Assembly (NCBI RefSeq): GCF_009769735.1
Contig: NZ_WSRO01000002.1
Coordinates: 4,414,001-4,478,000, forward strand
Source of the DNA: Streptomyces sp. BA2
GTDB taxonomy: Bacteria > Actinomycetota > Actinomycetes > Streptomycetales > Streptomycetaceae
Direction of reading: 5' to 3'
Length of the DNA stretch: 64,000 nucleotides
Of this stretch, positions 41,000 to 49,984 are shown piece after piece (position 1 is the first letter of the stretch; each line of letters begins with the position of its first letter). The notes below the pieces were generated by a model. That model had not been told where the DNA came from, did no database searches, and saw only the letters and a program-made list of their open reading frames with translations. Position numbers and translations under genes: made by a program.

Positions 41000-42250
41000 A
41001 TGGCGACCGTGGTGCTGATCGGGACGCTCGACACCAAAGGCGCGGAGTACGCCTGGCTGCGCGAACGGCTCGTGGAGTACGGCAGCGACACCATGCTGAT
41101 CGACGCCGGCATACTGCCCGCGCCCGCGCGGACCCCCGCCCCCGACGTGCCGGCCGACACCGTGGCCCGCGCGGCAGGGCACGACCTGGCGAAGCTGCGC
41201 AGTGCGGGCGAGCGGGGCGCGGCCGTGGCGGCGATGGCGGACGGCGTGACCGAGGTGGTGCTCGACCTGCACCGGCGGGGAAAACTGCACGCGGTGCTCG
41301 CCGCCGGGGGCAGCGGCGGCTCGTCGATCGCCGCGCAGGCGATGCGCGCACTGCCGGTCGGGGTGCCGAAGGTCCTGGTCAGCACGATGGCGGGCGGCGA
41401 TGTGGCGCCGTACGTGGGCAGCAGCGACCTCACCCTGATGCACAGCGTCGTGGACATCTCCGGCATGAACGCCGTCTCCCGGCAGGTTCTCGGGAATGCG
41501 GCTGCGGCGGCCGCGGGCATGGCACGCCGCTTCGAGCGCGACCACGACGAACTGGCGGGCCGCGGCCGCAAGGTGGTCGCCGCGACCATGTTCGGCGTGA
41601 CGACGCCCGCGATCGACGCGGCCCGCGCCCGCCTCGACGCGCTCGGCTACGAGGTCCTGGTCTTCCACGCCACGGGCGCGGGCGGCCGTGCGGTGGAGAA
41701 GCTGGCGTCCGACGGCCTCCTGGACGGAGTACTCGACCTGACGACCACCGAACTCGCCGACGAGCTGGTCGGCGGCGTCCTCTCCGCGGGCCCCGAGCGC
41801 CTCACCGCGGCGGGCCGCGCGGGCATCCCGCAGGTGGTCGCCCCCGGCGCCCTCGACATGGTCAACTTCGGCCCGGAGCCGACGGTCCCGCCCCGCTTCG
41901 CGGACCGCACCCTCCTCGTCCACAACCCCACGGTCACCCTGATGCGCACGACACCCGAGGAGATGGCCGCGCTCGGCGCCACCCTCGGCCACCGGCTCGC
42001 CGCCGCCCGCGGCCCCGTCGAGTTCTTCTGGCCGCTGCGCGGGGTCTCGGCGGTGGACGTCGAGGGCGGCCCGTTCGAGGACAGGGCGGCGGACGCGGCC
42101 GGGCTCGACGCGCTGCGGATGACGGTGCGGGGCAGTGGCGTACGACTGCATGAGCTGGACGCGCACATCAACGACGCGTCGTTCGCGGAGGCGATGGCCG
42201 ACCGCCTGGACGAGCTGATCAGCGCACGCGCGCTGAAGCAGACGCCATGA
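41000..42250 (+). CDS. Tm-1-like ATP-binding domain protein (UPF0261)
   Basis: A 416-residue protein: MATVVLIGTLDTKGAEYAWL, VLAAGGSGGSSIAAQAMRAL, STMAGGDVAPYVGSSDLTLM, ATMFGVTTPAIDAARA and PEEFFWPLRG-type VEFFWPLRGVSAVDVEGGPF. It corresponds to the N-terminal half of the tomato antiviral protein Tm-1. The next gene encodes the family matching the Tm-1 C-terminal half. The bacterial function is not established. Confidence 0.92.
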   Translation: MATVVLIGTLDTKGAEYAWLRERLVEYGSDTMLIDAGILPAPARTPAPDVPADTVARAAGHDLAKLRSAGERGAAVAAMADGVTEVVLDLHRRGKLHAVLAAGGSGGSSIAAQAMRALPVGVPKVLVSTMAGGDVAPYVGSSDLTLMHSVVDISGMNAVSRQVLGNAAAAAAGMARRFERDHDELAGRGRKVVAATMFGVTTPAIDAARARLDALGYEVLVFHATGAGGRAVEKLASDGLLDGVLDLTTTELADELVGGVLSAGPERLTAAGRAGIPQVVAPGALDMVNFGPEPTVPPRFADRTLLVHNPTVTLMRTTPEEMAALGATLGHRLAAARGPVEFFWPLRGVSAVDVEGGPFEDRAADAAGLDALRMTVRGSGVRLHELDAHINDASFAEAMADRLDELISARALKQTP

Positions 42251-42252
42251 CC

Positions 42253-42280
42253 CATCACGCATCACGCATCACGCATCACG
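42253..42280. repeat. Four tandem heptamers CATCACG
   Basis: Four perfect CATCACG copies followed by two degenerate ones, in the 69-bp gap between the Tm-1-like gene and its partner. Possibly a slippage product. It does not carry the ribosome binding site (GAGGAG at 42308-42313 does). Confidence 0.9.
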
Positions 42281-42319
42281 CACGACGCATGAAGCACGAC
42301 TTCACCTGAGGAGAAACTG

Positions 42320-43156
42320 ATGACGCAGATCACCCGCAAGGAAGCCCTGGCGCGCCTCAACTCCCAGGTGGCGAAGGGCAATCCGGTGATCGGGGCGGGA
42401 GCGGGCACGGGCCTCTCCGCCAAGTGCGCGGAGGAGGGCGGCGTGGACCTCCTGATCATCTACAACTCGGGCCGCTACCGAATGGCGGGCCGCGGCTCCC
42501 TGGCGGGCCTGCTCCCCTACGGCGACGCGAACGCGATCGTGGTGGACATGGCCAGGGAGGTTCTTCCGGTGGTGAAGGACACCCCGGTCCTCGCCGGGGT
42601 GTGCGGCACGGACCCGTTCCGGGACATGGGCCGCTTCCTGGACGAGCTGAAGCGGATGGGCTTCACCGGCGTGCAGAACTTCCCGACGGTCGGCCTGTAC
42701 GACGGCACGTTCCGCACCAACCTCGAAGAGACCGGCATGGGTTACGGCCTGGAGGTCGACATGGTCCGCGAGGCCCACGCCCGCGACCTCCTGACGACCC
42801 CCTACGTCTTCGACCCCGACCAGGCGGCGGACATGGCACGGGCCGGAGCGGACGTCCTTGTCCCGCACGTCGGCCTGACGACGAAGGGCGCGATCGGGGC
42901 GGGCACGGCCATGACCCTCGACCAGGCGGCGACGGCGGTCCAGGAGATGCACGACGCGGCCAAGCGCGTGAACCCCGGCATCCTGGTGCTGTGCCACGGG
43001 GGCCCCATCGCGGAACCGGAGGACGCGGCGCACGTCCTGTCCCGCACCACGGGAATCGTCGGCTTCTTCGGCGCGTCCTCGATCGAACGCCTCCCCACGG
43101 AGCGGGCGATCGTGGACCAGACGCGGGCCTTCAAGGCCCTGAAGGCAAACGGCTGA
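42320..43156 (+). CDS. Phosphoenolpyruvate hydrolase-family TIM-barrel protein
   Basis: A 278-residue protein with [64 protein letters not shown] and [13 protein letters not shown], the PEP_hydrolase family signature (TIM barrel related to PEP mutase/isocitrate lyase). It is the partner of the preceding UPF0261 gene, 69 bp away; plants carry the two as one fused protein (Tm-1). The reaction is unproven for this family member. Confidence 0.9.
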   Translation: MTQITRKEALARLNSQVAKGNPVIGAGAGTGLSAKCAEEGGVDLLIIYNSGRYRMAGRGSLAGLLPYGDANAIVVDMAREVLPVVKDTPVLAGVCGTDPFRDMGRFLDELKRMGFTGVQNFPTVGLYDGTFRTNLEETGMGYGLEVDMVREAHARDLLTTPYVFDPDQAADMARAGADVLVPHVGLTTKGAIGAGTAMTLDQAATAVQEMHDAAKRVNPGILVLCHGGPIAEPEDAAHVLSRTTGIVGFFGASSIERLPTERAIVDQTRAFKALKANG

Positions 43157-43158
43157 AC

Positions 43159-43202
43159 GGGGCGGCTTTCCGTATGGCACACGCCATACGGAAAGCCGCC
43201 CC
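43159..43202. terminator. Bidirectional terminator
   Basis: A perfect 20-bp stem (43159-43178 with 43183-43202) and a 4-nt ACAC loop between convergent genes, ending the Tm-1-like operon and the 43224 gene. Confidence 0.9.
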
Positions 43203-43223
43203 ACGCAGAGGGAAATTCCGAGG

Positions 43224-43781
43224 TCACTCCACAGGAATCTTCGTGATCCGGTACGTCACTTCGTACTTCCACTTGCCCATCCAACTGCCGCCCTCGAACG
43301 GCCAGGGCTTGTCGCCCGCGTGGATTTCCGAAATGGGGCGCGAGACGGTGAGCTGGCCGAGTTCGTCGTCCGGGTCGATCTTCTTGAGGACGTCGCTCAT
43401 CGCCGTGTACGAGACGTCGATGAGCTGCTGGCCGAACTGGCCCGGAATGGGGCTGATCTTGTTGACGGAGTCCAGCATCTCCTTGAGGGCCTGGCCGTAC
43501 TTGCCCCAGTCCGAGCTGAAGTCCTCGTCGTAGCCGGCGATCCCGATGGTCAGGGTCTCGGCCAGGTCGACCTCACCCTCGAAGATCACGGACTCGGTCG
43601 GGTTGAACATCTTCGTCTGCTGGTCGTTGATGTCGAGCGGCTTGGTGAGGACCACATTGCGGATCTCACCACATGCGGCGGCGCCCACGACGTAGAACTC
43701 GTCACCGCCGAGGTTGTCCTCGGTGTCGTAACAGTGGACCTTGACCAGCTCGACGCGGATACGTGCCCTGCTGCTTGCCAC
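43224..43781 (-). CDS. Uncharacterised C2-like protein
   Basis: A 185-residue protein from GTG 43781, with GGGAG 6 nt before it. VASSRARIRVELVKVHCYDT followed by EDNLGGDEFYVVGAA and LTIGIAGYDEDFSSDWGKYG have the strand-rich, aspartate-lined look of a C2 or calcium-binding sandwich. A helical middle (YGQALKEMLDSVNKISPIPG) and C-terminal strands (GKWKYEVTYRITKIPVE) follow. The family was not identified. No signal peptide. The 266 bp upstream show no gene; GC is locally lower there. Confidence 0.75.
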   Translation of the reverse strand: MASSRARIRVELVKVHCYDTEDNLGGDEFYVVGAAACGEIRNVVLTKPLDINDQQTKMFNPTESVIFEGEVDLAETLTIGIAGYDEDFSSDWGKYGQALKEMLDSVNKISPIPGQFGQQLIDVSYTAMSDVLKKIDPDDELGQLTVSRPISEIHAGDKPWPFEGGSWMGKWKYEVTYRITKIPVE

Positions 43782-44047
43782 GTAATTCTCCCTTCCGGGG
43801 AATTGGTTGAGCACCGCACAAAGTGGTTGAGACGTGAATTCCTTTCCGCCTCACGGTGATTCGGTGCGGTGCAACGCCCATACAGATTGAAGAATTCACG
43901 CGACCCCCGGCAGCGATCCTTCCGGCCAAATCGACAGCTGTCCTGATTTTGTCCGGACTGGCGGTACTGAATTCACTTCCTGGTACGCGAGGGAAAGGAA
44001 GCGAAAAGGGGGGCCCGGAACCGGCCCGGTCCACTAACCTGCGCCGC

Positions 44048-44563
44048 ATGATCCTCGAACCGCTCGATCCCGCGGAGGACGGCGCGCTCCCCGGCGAGCT
44101 GCTCACCGAACTCACCGCCCTGTACGCGTCGAACCGCGTCTTCCACGCACTCTCCGGGGACTTCCCCGACTCCGACGACATCCGGCCGGAACAGGTCGCC
44201 GCCGCGCTCGCGGACGAACTGGCCGTACCGGAGTCCCAGGTGCTCGTCGCGCGGTCCGAGGGGCGGGTCGTAGGGATCGGCATCACACTGAACCGGCACC
44301 CCGACCCCGCCGACCCCGATCCGTGGATCGGCCTGCTCATGGTGGACGCCCGGCAGCAACGAAAGGGGTACGGACGGGAGTTCGTGGGCAAGATCGAGGA
44401 GCGGTTCCGCGGGGAGGGACGCGACGGGGTGCGGCTCGCCGTCCTGGAGGGGAACGACACCGGGCTCGCCTTCTGGGGCTCGCTCGGGTACGAGGTCATC
44501 GACCACCGGCGCGATCTCGACGCGGACCGCCCCTGCGCCGTACTCCGCAAGCCGCTTGCCTGA
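44048..44563 (+). CDS. GNAT family N-acetyltransferase
   Basis: A 171-residue GNAT: VLVARSEGRVVGIGITL, GLLMVDARQQRKGYGREFVG (acetyl-CoA motif A, Q/R-x-x-G-x-G/A) and VLEGNDTGLAFWGSLGYEVI (motif B). The acceptor is unknown. TAACCT at 44035-44040 is 7 nt before the ATG, so the message is probably leaderless. Convergent with the M1 peptidase gene. Confidence 0.88.
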   Translation: MILEPLDPAEDGALPGELLTELTALYASNRVFHALSGDFPDSDDIRPEQVAAALADELAVPESQVLVARSEGRVVGIGITLNRHPDPADPDPWIGLLMVDARQQRKGYGREFVGKIEERFRGEGRDGVRLAVLEGNDTGLAFWGSLGYEVIDHRRDLDADRPCAVLRKPLA

Positions 44564-44580
44564 GCCACGTCCGTGAGGCC

Positions 44581-46029
44581 TTACGGGCGTTGCGGCTTCC
44601 CGTCCCCGTACAGCCAGGGGCCCCAGATCGCGCGCACCTTGGCCCGCGCCGCCTCGCCGCCCGCGTGCTTCTCCACGTACCGCGTGAAGTCCTCGGTGTC
44701 CGCGTTGCCGTGGCGGTGGGCCTTCGTCCAGCCCTGCACGATGTCGTAGAAGGTGTCGTCGCCCACCGCCTGGCGGATCTTGTGGATGACCATGCCGCCC
44801 CGCTCGTACACCGGGCTGTCCGAGATGTTCGCGGCGGACGGCGGCTTGGCGGGCGGGAAGGCCCAGATGGCGTCGTTGTCCTCCTTGGCCTCGTAGTAGT
44901 CGCCCGCGTAGATCTGATCGAAGATCTCCTGCGCGCTGTCGCCGCCGTTGTCCTCCTGCCAGAGCCACTCGGCGTACGTCGCGAAGCCTTCGTTCAGCCA
45001 CATGTCCCGCCAGGACTTGGGCGTCACGGAGTTCCCGAACCACTGGTGGGCCAGCTCGTGGACGATGAGCTGGGGGTCGGGGGCGCCGGGGTAGGTGGGG
45101 CGGGTCTGGGTCTCCAGGGCGTACCCCGCGTCCCCCTCGCGAGTGACGATCGCGCCGGTCGACGAGAAGGGGTAGGGGCCGAAGTTCAGCTCCTGCCACT
45201 CCAGGATCTCGGGGATGCGGGCGAGCGCCTTCGCGCCGGCCTTGGCCTCGGAGGGTTCCACCGCCGTGAGCACCGGGATGCCGGACTTCGTCGTGGACTT
45301 CTTCACCTCGTACGGCCCGATCGCCACCGTCGCGAGATAGCTCGCCATCGGCTCCGTGCTGTGCCAGGCGAAGGTCGTGCGGCCGTTCTTGGTCGACTCG
45401 CGGGTCAACTCACCGTTGGAGATGGCCTTCAGGCCCTGGGGGACGGTGACGCGTATGTCGTACGAGGCCTTGTCCGACGGATGGTTGTTGCCGGGGAACC
45501 ACGCCATGGAGCCGGACGGCTCGCCCAGCGCGATGGCGCCCTCCTCCGTCCGCAGCCAGCCCTCCTTGGAGTCGTCCGGGTCGGTGACGGTCTCCGGGCT
45601 GCCGGAGTAGCGGACGATGGTGCGGAACGTCTCGCCTTTGTCGAGGTCTTCCGCGGGCCGGATCGTCAGCTCCTGCCCGTCACGGTGGAAGGAGGCGTCC
45701 TTCCCCTCGACGCTCACGCCCTTCACCTCCAGGCCCTTGAGGTCGAGGTTGAAGGCGCTGAGGTCCTGGGTCGCGCGCGCCGTGACCTCGGCCGTGCCGG
45801 TGAGGTGACGCGCGTCGGGGTCGTACCCGATGGCCAGGTCGTAGTGAGCGACGTCGTAACCGCCGTTGCCCAGCTGGGGAAAGTACGGGTCACGCACACC
45901 GTCGGCTCCGGGCGTGCCATGCACACGGGAGCCGCTGCAGGCGGTGAGGACGAGGGCGGCGATGGCGACGGCCGACGCGCCGCGGAGCGCCGTGGATCGT
46001 GGGTGCACGGATGCGATCTTATGCGGCAT
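44581..46029 (-). CDS. M1-family metallopeptidase, lipoprotein
   Basis: A 482-residue secreted zinc aminopeptidase-like protein. Signal peptide with lipobox LVLTACSG (Cys ~ residue 31); zinc site VHELAHQWFGN with downstream Glu in LNEGFATYAEWL (HEXXH-x18-E); GAMEN-like exopeptidase loop replaced by GYALETQTRP. It lacks the long C-terminal helical domain of PepN, as other short extracellular M1 enzymes do. It likely trims peptides at the cell surface. Start MPHKIAS chosen; a longer frame begins at 46071. Confidence 0.92.
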   Translation of the reverse strand: MPHKIASVHPRSTALRGASAVAIAALVLTACSGSRVHGTPGADGVRDPYFPQLGNGGYDVAHYDLAIGYDPDARHLTGTAEVTARATQDLSAFNLDLKGLEVKGVSVEGKDASFHRDGQELTIRPAEDLDKGETFRTIVRYSGSPETVTDPDDSKEGWLRTEEGAIALGEPSGSMAWFPGNNHPSDKASYDIRVTVPQGLKAISNGELTRESTKNGRTTFAWHSTEPMASYLATVAIGPYEVKKSTTKSGIPVLTAVEPSEAKAGAKALARIPEILEWQELNFGPYPFSSTGAIVTREGDAGYALETQTRPTYPGAPDPQLIVHELAHQWFGNSVTPKSWRDMWLNEGFATYAEWLWQEDNGGDSAQEIFDQIYAGDYYEAKEDNDAIWAFPPAKPPSAANISDSPVYERGGMVIHKIRQAVGDDTFYDIVQGWTKAHRHGNADTEDFTRYVEKHAGGEAARAKVRAIWGPWLYGDGKPQRP

Positions 46030-46050
46030 ATGTTCGGTGGAGCTGTCCGG

Positions 46051-46103
46051 TGCAGCCCTCGCGGGCTGCACCGGGGCTTCAACGGGGCTTCACCGGGGCT
46101 TCA
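46051..46103. repeat. Hairpin plus three 11-bp direct repeats
   Basis: TGCAGCCC-TCGC-GGGCTGCA (46051-46070) is a perfect hairpin, followed by CGGGGCTTCAA/CGGGGCTTCAC/CGGGGCTTCAC. It lies after the LuxR-type gene on the reverse strand and may act as its terminator. Confidence 0.7.
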
Positions 46104-47201
46104 CCGGGGGACGCGGCCCGGCAGGGCAGGCCAGTAATGCTCGGCGAACAGCCTGCCGACCAGCTCGCCGCGGCTGGAGACGCGAGCCTTGGCGAAGACG
46201 GCCTTGAGGTGGTCGCGGACCGTGTGCGGGGAGATGAACAACGCCGCGGCGATCTCCGAGGTGTTCATCCCGCGCGCGATGAGCTGCGTGATCTGGAGCT
46301 CCCGTGAGGTCAGGCCGTACGCCTCCGCGACCAGGACCGCCAGGTCGGCGGGTGCCGCGGGCTCGATGACGAGGGCCACGGGGCCCGGGCTGCCGCCGGG
46401 TCCCGTGAGGCAGGAGGCGTGGCAGGCCAGCCAGCGGCCTTCGGTGGTCCGGATGCGCACGCGGGCGTTGCCGTGGTGGGCGCGTCCTTCGCCGACGGCC
46501 CGCGCCTGGAAGGCCGTGCCGACCACCCAGATGGGCAGCTTCAGCCCCAGCGCCGTGGGGAACGAAGGGCCCTTCGGCAGCAGGGCGATGTGCTGCCGTG
46601 CCTCGTCGTTGGCGGACATGGCCTCGCCGGACGCGTCGAAGAGGATCAGGCCCGGCGCGGGCGCATCCGTGCGGGACGCGGACTCGGGCGGCCGGGCGAA
46701 CCCGCGCAAGCATGCGGCGAGCGGGCGTGACAGGCCGGCCATCAGCGCGATCTCGTCCGGGCGGAACGCGTCGGTGGTGCGGAACAGGCTCACCAGGCCC
46801 CATGGCCTGCCGCCGATCCGCAGTACGGCACGCAGCTCGTCGTGCACGCCCTGACCGAGCAGGAGGCGCCGGAAGCGGGCGCTGCGGGCGGGCAGGCCGC
46901 CGGTGGCGGCGCGCAGCCCGGCCGCCGGTACGGTCGCGCGGGCCAGCTCGCGGAACGGCACGATGTTCTCCTCCAGGAGCTCGCTCTCCCAGTAGGCGTA
47001 ACAGCCCTCGCCCGAGCCGACGTTCTCCACCAGCATCGGCGCCGTGATCAGGCCTGTCTCCGGGTCGGCGGCCGTCCACACGGCGGAGTGGAACGGCACG
47101 AGCCGCCGCAGCCCGGCCGAGACCCGGCTGAACAAGTCGCCTGCGTTCAGGGCCTGTTCGGCAGCCGACAGCACCGCCCGGCGTTGATCGGTCATGCGCA
47201 T
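46101..47201 (-). CDS. LuxR-type transcriptional regulator with GAF/PAS-like sensor
   Basis: A 366-residue protein. The N-terminal ~170 residues resemble a GAF sensor (FSRVSAGLRRLVPFHSAVWT; VLRIGGRPWGLVSLFRTTDA); the middle is PAS-like (GLILFDASGEAMSANDEARQ); the last ~65 residues form a LuxR HTH: AYGLTSRELQITQLIARGMN and TSEIAAALFISPHTVRDHLK. It probably regulates the divergent flavoprotein gene. The ligand is unknown. Confidence 0.88.
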   Translation of the reverse strand: MRMTDQRRAVLSAAEQALNAGDLFSRVSAGLRRLVPFHSAVWTAADPETGLITAPMLVENVGSGEGCYAYWESELLEENIVPFRELARATVPAAGLRAATGGLPARSARFRRLLLGQGVHDELRAVLRIGGRPWGLVSLFRTTDAFRPDEIALMAGLSRPLAACLRGFARPPESASRTDAPAPGLILFDASGEAMSANDEARQHIALLPKGPSFPTALGLKLPIWVVGTAFQARAVGEGRAHHGNARVRIRTTEGRWLACHASCLTGPGGSPGPVALVIEPAAPADLAVLVAEAYGLTSRELQITQLIARGMNTSEIAAALFISPHTVRDHLKAVFAKARVSSRGELVGRLFAEHYWPALPGRVPR

Positions 47202-47357
47202 CCCCTCCGCTGATCAGCCTGCCCTGTCCACCACACGACACCAACCCCTCATTTGAGGGGGGCTGTTCCTGGCCGATCACCCGCACGCGTGGGATGGGGC
47301 TCCCGGGCGGCGTTGGCGAAGGTCGATCGCACACGTCCACCACGGGAGAGGGACACG

Positions 47358-48851
47358 ATGAACATCGCGATCGTCGGAGGGGGCGCGGCAGCAGTCGGCC
47401 TCCTTGACGCACTGGCCACGCTGACCGCAACGGAGGGCGGGGCCACGACGGAGGGCGGGACCGCAACGGAGGGCGGGCCCCCAATGGAGGGCGGGACCGG
47501 CACCATCACGGTCTTCGAGCCTTCGCCGCGGCTGTGGCGCGGGCGCCCGTACGGACCGGACCTGGATTCGGTGCTGGTGAACGCGCCGCCCGCCATCATG
47601 TCGATCCGGAACGGCGACTTCGGCCACTATGCGGCCTGGCTCGGGGAACGGGGCGCCGACCACCTGGACGAGCTGCTGGGCCAGCCGCTGGTCCCGCGTG
47701 CGCTCTACGGCGAGTATCTGGAGCACACCGCGGAGAAGGCCATGGCGGCCCTGAGCGAGCACGGTTGGCTCGTACGCGTCGTGGCTGCCCGCGTGACCGG
47801 GGTGGCCCACTCGGGGACACGTCTCGCCATCCGTACACACCACCCGCATACACACCACACGCACGAGCACGAGGCCACCCACGTGGCGCTGTGCGTGGGC
47901 GGAGGAACACCCCCTGACCTGTACGGCCTCGCCGGCAACCCGGGCTTCACAGCCGACCCCTATCCACTGGCCGCCACGCTCGAACAGGTCCCGGCCTGGA
48001 GCGACGTGGCGGTCATCGGCAGCGGCCTGACCGCCGTGGACGTCGTCGTGTCGCTCGCCGCGCGCGGGCACGCGGGGCGGATCACGCTGCTCTCACGCGG
48101 CGGAGTGCTGCCGCACGTCTGGCAGCGCCCGGACGACCGGCGCCCGCGGCACGTGACGACCGAGCGCGTGGCGGAGCTGCACAAGGCGCAGGGGAACGTC
48201 AGGCTCGACGACCTCATCGGGCTGCTTCGCGCGGAACTCGTGGACACAGGTGAGGACTTCGAAGAGCTCATGGCCGATCTCGGCGGCGCCGGAGCCGAGG
48301 ATCCGGCCCTGCGTCTCCGGCGGCAGCTCGCCGCCATCGACGACCCCCGGACGGGCCGCCGGGTGCTTCAGCAGACGGCGCACACCGTCGGCCCGTACGC
48401 GTGGCGGCTGCTGCCCGAAGCCGACCGGGCCCGGCTGCGGCGTCATCTCCGCACGGCCACCGGCGTGGCCTCGCCCATGATTCCGGGGAACGCGGCGGTC
48501 CTGGCGCGGCTTCTGGATTCGGGGCAACTGACCGTCGCGCGCGGGCTACGGGGGATCGAGCCGGTGAACGGCCGGTTCCGTGTCCACGACGGCGGCCGAC
48601 GCACCGTGGACATCGTCGTCAACGCCGTGAACCCGCCGCCGCAAGCGGTCCCGGCCGCCGCCGAGCAGTTGGTCCGCTCCCTGGCGGACGGCGGCCTGGC
48701 CACGCTCCACCCGGTCGGCGGGCTGATCCCCGCCGACCCGCGCGTGCATGTGGTCGGAGACCTGACCGGCGGCGGCTCGTTCATCACGTCGAGCATCCCC
48801 GGTGTCACCGCCCAGGCGTCCCGCACCGCCCAAGCCCTTCGGGCGGCCTGA
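47358..48851 (+). CDS. FAD/NAD(P)-binding protein (NAD_binding_9 family)
   Basis: A 497-residue flavoprotein. N-terminal dinucleotide motif MNIAIVGGGAAAVGLLDAL; RPYGPDLDSVLVNAPPAIMS; second Rossmann motif VAVIGSGLTAVDVVVSLAAR; C-terminal DLTGGGSFITSSIPGVTAQA. Residues 23-46 are four 6-residue repeats built on TEGG, an insertion between the first strand-helix and the next strand. A His-rich stretch (RTHHPHTHHTHEHEATH, ~residues 156-172) is also unusual. Substrate unknown. Divergent from the LuxR-type regulator. Confidence 0.85.
   Translation: MNIAIVGGGAAAVGLLDALATLTATEGGATTEGGTATEGGPPMEGGTGTITVFEPSPRLWRGRPYGPDLDSVLVNAPPAIMSIRNGDFGHYAAWLGERGADHLDELLGQPLVPRALYGEYLEHTAEKAMAALSEHGWLVRVVAARVTGVAHSGTRLAIRTHHPHTHHTHEHEATHVALCVGGGTPPDLYGLAGNPGFTADPYPLAATLEQVPAWSDVAVIGSGLTAVDVVVSLAARGHAGRITLLSRGGVLPHVWQRPDDRRPRHVTTERVAELHKAQGNVRLDDLIGLLRAELVDTGEDFEELMADLGGAGAEDPALRLRRQLAAIDDPRTGRRVLQQTAHTVGPYAWRLLPEADRARLRRHLRTATGVASPMIPGNAAVLARLLDSGQLTVARGLRGIEPVNGRFRVHDGGRRTVDIVVNAVNPPPQAVPAAAEQLVRSLADGGLATLHPVGGLIPADPRVHVVGDLTGGGSFITSSIPGVTAQASRTAQALRAA
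47424..47495 (+). repeat. In-frame 18-bp minisatellite (4 copies)
   Basis: Four units containing ACGGAGGGCGGG encode TATEGG, ATTEGG, TATEGG and PPMEGG. It lies within the flavoprotein gene near the FAD-binding N-terminus and probably varies in copy number between strains. Confidence 0.85.
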
Positions 48852-48865
48852 CGGCAGCGCGGGCG

Positions 48866-49984
48866 CTACAGGACGGCGATGCCCAACGGGCGTTCCCCTG
48901 CCGGGAGTCGGCGGGCGTCGCCGCTCTTCAGGTCGATGACGGTGATCCCGTTCCAGAATCCGTCGCGGGTGAAGCCGCCGGTGACGTAGGCGGTGCCGCC
49001 GTCCTTGGAGACGGCGACGTCCTCGTGCGGGCCGTCCAGCGGGAAGACCCTCTCCTCGCCGTCCTTCGTACGCATGGTCAGCGAGGGCCCCTCGTCCGCC
49101 GAGGGGTCGATGGGTCCCGTGCCGACCGCGAACAGCGTGCCGTCGTCCGTGATCCGCGCGCCGTGCTGATGCGTGTTGGCCGTCATCTTCTCGATGTCGG
49201 ACTCGCCGGTGCGCGGGTCGAGCACGACGAGCTTCTCGCCCTCGAAGGGCAGCAGGAGCTTGCCGTCCGAGGGGCGTACGGCGGCGTAGTGCGGCTTCAG
49301 CCAGGAGCCGAGACCGCCTTCCGTGCCGTACGGGGCGACTTCGACGCGGCGGGGCTTCAGGGAGTCGGCGCGTACGACCGTCACGTCGAAGGAGTCGTGG
49401 TTGGTCGCGTAGACCTCGCGGCCGTCCTTCGACACGTCCACGTCGAAGGGGCGCCGGCCCACCGGCACGGTGTCCGTGACCTCGCGCTTCGCGGTGTCGA
49501 TGACCTCCAACGCCCCCTTGCCGTCCGGCACATTGACGCCCACGTAGGCGTGCTCGCCGTCCGGGGAGAGTGCGATGCCCATGCCGCCGCCGCGGTACTC
49601 GCCGGTCGTCGCGGGGCCGCTGTCGGTCTCGTACGGGATGCGGTCGACGCGTTCGCGGGTGTGAGTGTCGACGACGGCCACTGCGTCCGCGGTGGCGACC
49701 CAGGCGCGGCCGTCGTCGCCCACGGTCAGACCGTAGGGGGCCGTGCCGACCTTCACGGATTCGATGGGGCCGCGCTCGGGGTCGACGAACGTGACGGTGT
49801 CCGAGCCGAAGTCGGCCACCAGGAGGGTGCCGTCGGGGGTGCGCTGTTCCGCGGGCAGGGTGGCCGTGACGGTCGCGCGGGTGGGCTCGGCGCCCGGGGG
49901 CGCCTGGCTGTCTCCGGCGGTGCCGCAGCCCGCGAGGAGGGCGGTGCCCAGGAGAGCGATGGCCACCGCCCGGGGGGCCTTCAC
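48866..49984 (-). CDS. YncE-like beta-propeller lipoprotein
   Basis: A 372-residue protein with signal peptide and lipobox ALLAGCGTAG, then repeated propeller blades: DGTLLVADFGSDTVTFVDPE, GTAPYGLTVGDDGRAWVATA, GGGMGIALSPDGEHAYVGVN and PFDVDVSKDGREVYATNHDS. Surface-anchored seven-bladed propellers of this type bind ligands or partner proteins; no enzyme role is evident. It overlaps the ankyrin gene by ATGA, forming an operon with it. Confidence 0.9.
   Translation of the reverse strand: MKAPRAVAIALLGTALLAGCGTAGDSQAPPGAEPTRATVTATLPAEQRTPDGTLLVADFGSDTVTFVDPERGPIESVKVGTAPYGLTVGDDGRAWVATADAVAVVDTHTRERVDRIPYETDSGPATTGEYRGGGMGIALSPDGEHAYVGVNVPDGKGALEVIDTAKREVTDTVPVGRRPFDVDVSKDGREVYATNHDSFDVTVVRADSLKPRRVEVAPYGTEGGLGSWLKPHYAAVRPSDGKLLLPFEGEKLVVLDPRTGESDIEKMTANTHQHGARITDDGTLFAVGTGPIDPSADEGPSLTMRTKDGEERVFPLDGPHEDVAVSKDGGTAYVTGGFTRDGFWNGITVIDLKSGDARRLPAGERPLGIAVL

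Noticed and set aside
43224..43781. Assignment of this gene as TerD or a toxin component
   Set aside because: No TerD signature or export signal is visible; only a C2-like appearance can be claimed.
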